The notes beneath the pieces were generated by a model. That model was not told the DNA's origin, made no database searches, and saw only the letters and a program-made list of their open reading frames with translations. From DATCJY01 sp036562565 (GTDB taxonomy: Bacteria; Bacteroidota; Bacteroidia; Flavobacteriales_D; Sanyastnellaceae), in assembly GCA_036562565.1 (NCBI GenBank), contig DATCJY010000089.1, forward strand, positions 1 to 33,173: 33,173 nucleotides of DNA. The letters run 5' to 3'. Position 1 is the first letter of the stretch; each line of letters opens with the position of its first letter. The position numbers and the translations under genes are program-made. Positions 31,974-33,173 of the stretch are shown here, one piece after another.

Positions 31974-33078
31974 TCAGTAGGATTGGGCAATATCAGGAAG
32001 TAAATAGTACCAATCGGCATGGCCATAGTGCTTACCTAAACGAACGATGATTAAATTCTTTGACGGATTCACATAGATGTATTGTCCCAAAATTCCTTGT
32101 GCCATAAAGTCTCCGGTTCTCGTAGGGAGCCACCACTGATATTGATAATACCACGCTCCATTTGAATCATCCAGTTTGGTAGATTGTTCCACCCAAGCTC
32201 GCGGAACAAGTTGTTGGCCATCCCAATTGCCTTTATTCAAATACAACCTTCCAAGTTTTGCAAAATCACGCGCACGCGCATTAAGGCAACAGAACGTCTT
32301 TTCAACGCCATTCTTCTCGCGGTCGGTGCTCCATGACGTGTCAAATTCCATGTGCATTGGCAGCCATAATTTTTCTTCCAAATAGGCAGAAATTGTTTTG
32401 CCTTTTAATGCTCTTTCAAGGACCATCCCGAGCAATTGCGTATCCCCACTGACATAATTGAATGCTTTTCCCGGCTTGTTTTTAAGCTTCAATTTTCCTT
32501 TGCGCAAATTGGAACCGTAATAAAATGTGGCTGTATGCCCCAGCGGGTTGATGTAACTCTCATTGAACTTGATTCCTGAAGTCATTTGCAGGAGATGTTC
32601 GATGGTCACTCTTTCCAACCCGTTTTTCTTCAGTTCAGGTAAATAATTGGTAATGGGTTCATTCACTGATCCATTAAACCATCCTCGATGGCACAACCGA
32701 TGAGCATGGATGTCACCGATTTGGCCATACTGAACGAGGCGACAACCGATGAAACATCATAATCATCAAAATATTTTTCGTACTGGATGGTATCGTTCTG
32801 AATGATGAGAAACGCAACGGTTTTATTCTTTTCGAGGAATTCGTCAAAGGAGTATTGATGCCTCCTGAAGTGATGTTTTTAGGATGGCGACCATGTTCCG
32901 TATGATGAAATTGAAAGGATTGCCCCGCAGTGTGTATGGGATGTTCAGGGAATATTTTATAATCATCTATATCCGCGAAGTTGTAGACAAACATGCGGCC
33001 AATTTGACATCCATGAAAGAGAAGAGTTATAGCGATTGTTATAATAACGGTTAAAAGGTAGAGGTGTTTTTTCTTCAT
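31974..33078 (-). pseudogene. Class C beta-lactamase-like serine hydrolase, two frameshifts
   Basis: Three reading frames together give one protein of about 365 residues. Frame 1 (33078 to about 32880) encodes a signal peptide with lipobox LFHGC (Cys24) and the N-terminus. The frame then changes near a run of five A residues (32876-32880 on the complement). Frame 2 carries YSFDEFLEKNKTVAFLIIQN and the catalytic SxxK (Ser-Met-Ala-Lys, 32720-32731). A second change near 32671-32680 leads to frame 3 with NEPITNYLPEL, the YVSGD second motif and the rest to 31974. Each break is repaired by one added base. The family hydrolyses peptide or ester substrates in the periplasm. It is either a recent pseudogene or has two sequence errors. 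The last 95 bases of the window (33079-33173) are AT-rich leader with no clear promoter. Confidence 0.85.
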
Positions 33079-33173
33079 AAATGTTGAGTTCGGTGAGCTG
33101 TGGAGGATGTTATAAGGATTGAAATTATTCCCTGAAATTTTATCGTATAAATGAAATTAAATTCTAATTATTG

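Noticed and set aside
1..33173. Mobile elements, CRISPR arrays, prophage, tRNA or rRNA genes
   Set aside because: No transposase or integrase frame, no regularly spaced repeat series, and no tRNA- or rRNA-like conserved stretch was recognised on either strand.

Overview
The window reads as chromosomal DNA of a free-living member of the Bacteroidota. Several independent signs agree. There are three large secreted proteins, two of them with an intact type IX secretion (T9SS) C-terminal sorting domain. Lipoproteins carry short lipoboxes. Several start regions have the TAnnTTTG -7 element typical of the phylum. There is a LytS-type histidine kinase with a periplasmic propeller, and a B12 locus of the BtuB-BtuG type. 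I cannot fix the order or family from sequence reading alone. No phage, insertion sequence, CRISPR array, tRNA or rRNA was seen.

Layout. 1-1733 (-): the N-terminal part of an FG-GAP/ASPIC-UnbV surface protein that runs off the left edge. 1838-3889 (-): a COG2509-type FAD oxidoreductase and a small AT-hook protein with a clear terminator. 4260-7469: a SprB-repeat T9SS protein (+) facing a lipoprotein (-). 7673-12302 (+): replicative helicase DnaB, then a tight run of di-heme cytochrome lipoprotein, TraB/GumN protein and SMUG2-like uracil-DNA glycosylase. 12304-13868 (-): a methyltransferase and a His-rich ZIP metal transporter. 13993-14361 (+): an orphan SiaC-family phosphoprotein. 14410-18966 (-): a lipoprotein, a small secreted protein and a 1033-residue ABCG-like transporter with an extra N-terminal domain. 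19224-21373 (+): a beta-helix lipoprotein and a CoA-type Nudix hydrolase. 21390-24691 (+): promoter, cobalamin riboswitch, btuB-like receptor and btuG-like lipoprotein, closed by a strong terminator. 24773-25009: a gene-free stretch ending in a second terminator, a possible small RNA. 25142-26929 (+): a LamG-like T9SS protein. 27066-30715 (+): a LytS/LytTR two-component pair behind an 18-bp palindrome. 30767-31916 (-): an overlapping HipA-like kinase/DUF3037 pair with an inverted repeat in its promoter. 31974-33078 (-): a serine hydrolase broken by two frameshifts.

How the genes work together. The best-defined unit is the B12 locus: a riboswitch senses intracellular cobalamin and controls a TonB-dependent outer-membrane channel and the surface beta-propeller that captures B12. 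The LytS/LytTR pair is a complete sensor-regulator unit whose targets are not visible. The lipoprotein/secreted protein/ABCG group looks like one envelope module of unknown substrate. The HipA-like/DUF3037 pair looks like a compact self-regulated kinase module of unknown role. These last two, plus the unpaired SiaC protein and the candidate RNA, are the places where something undescribed is most likely.
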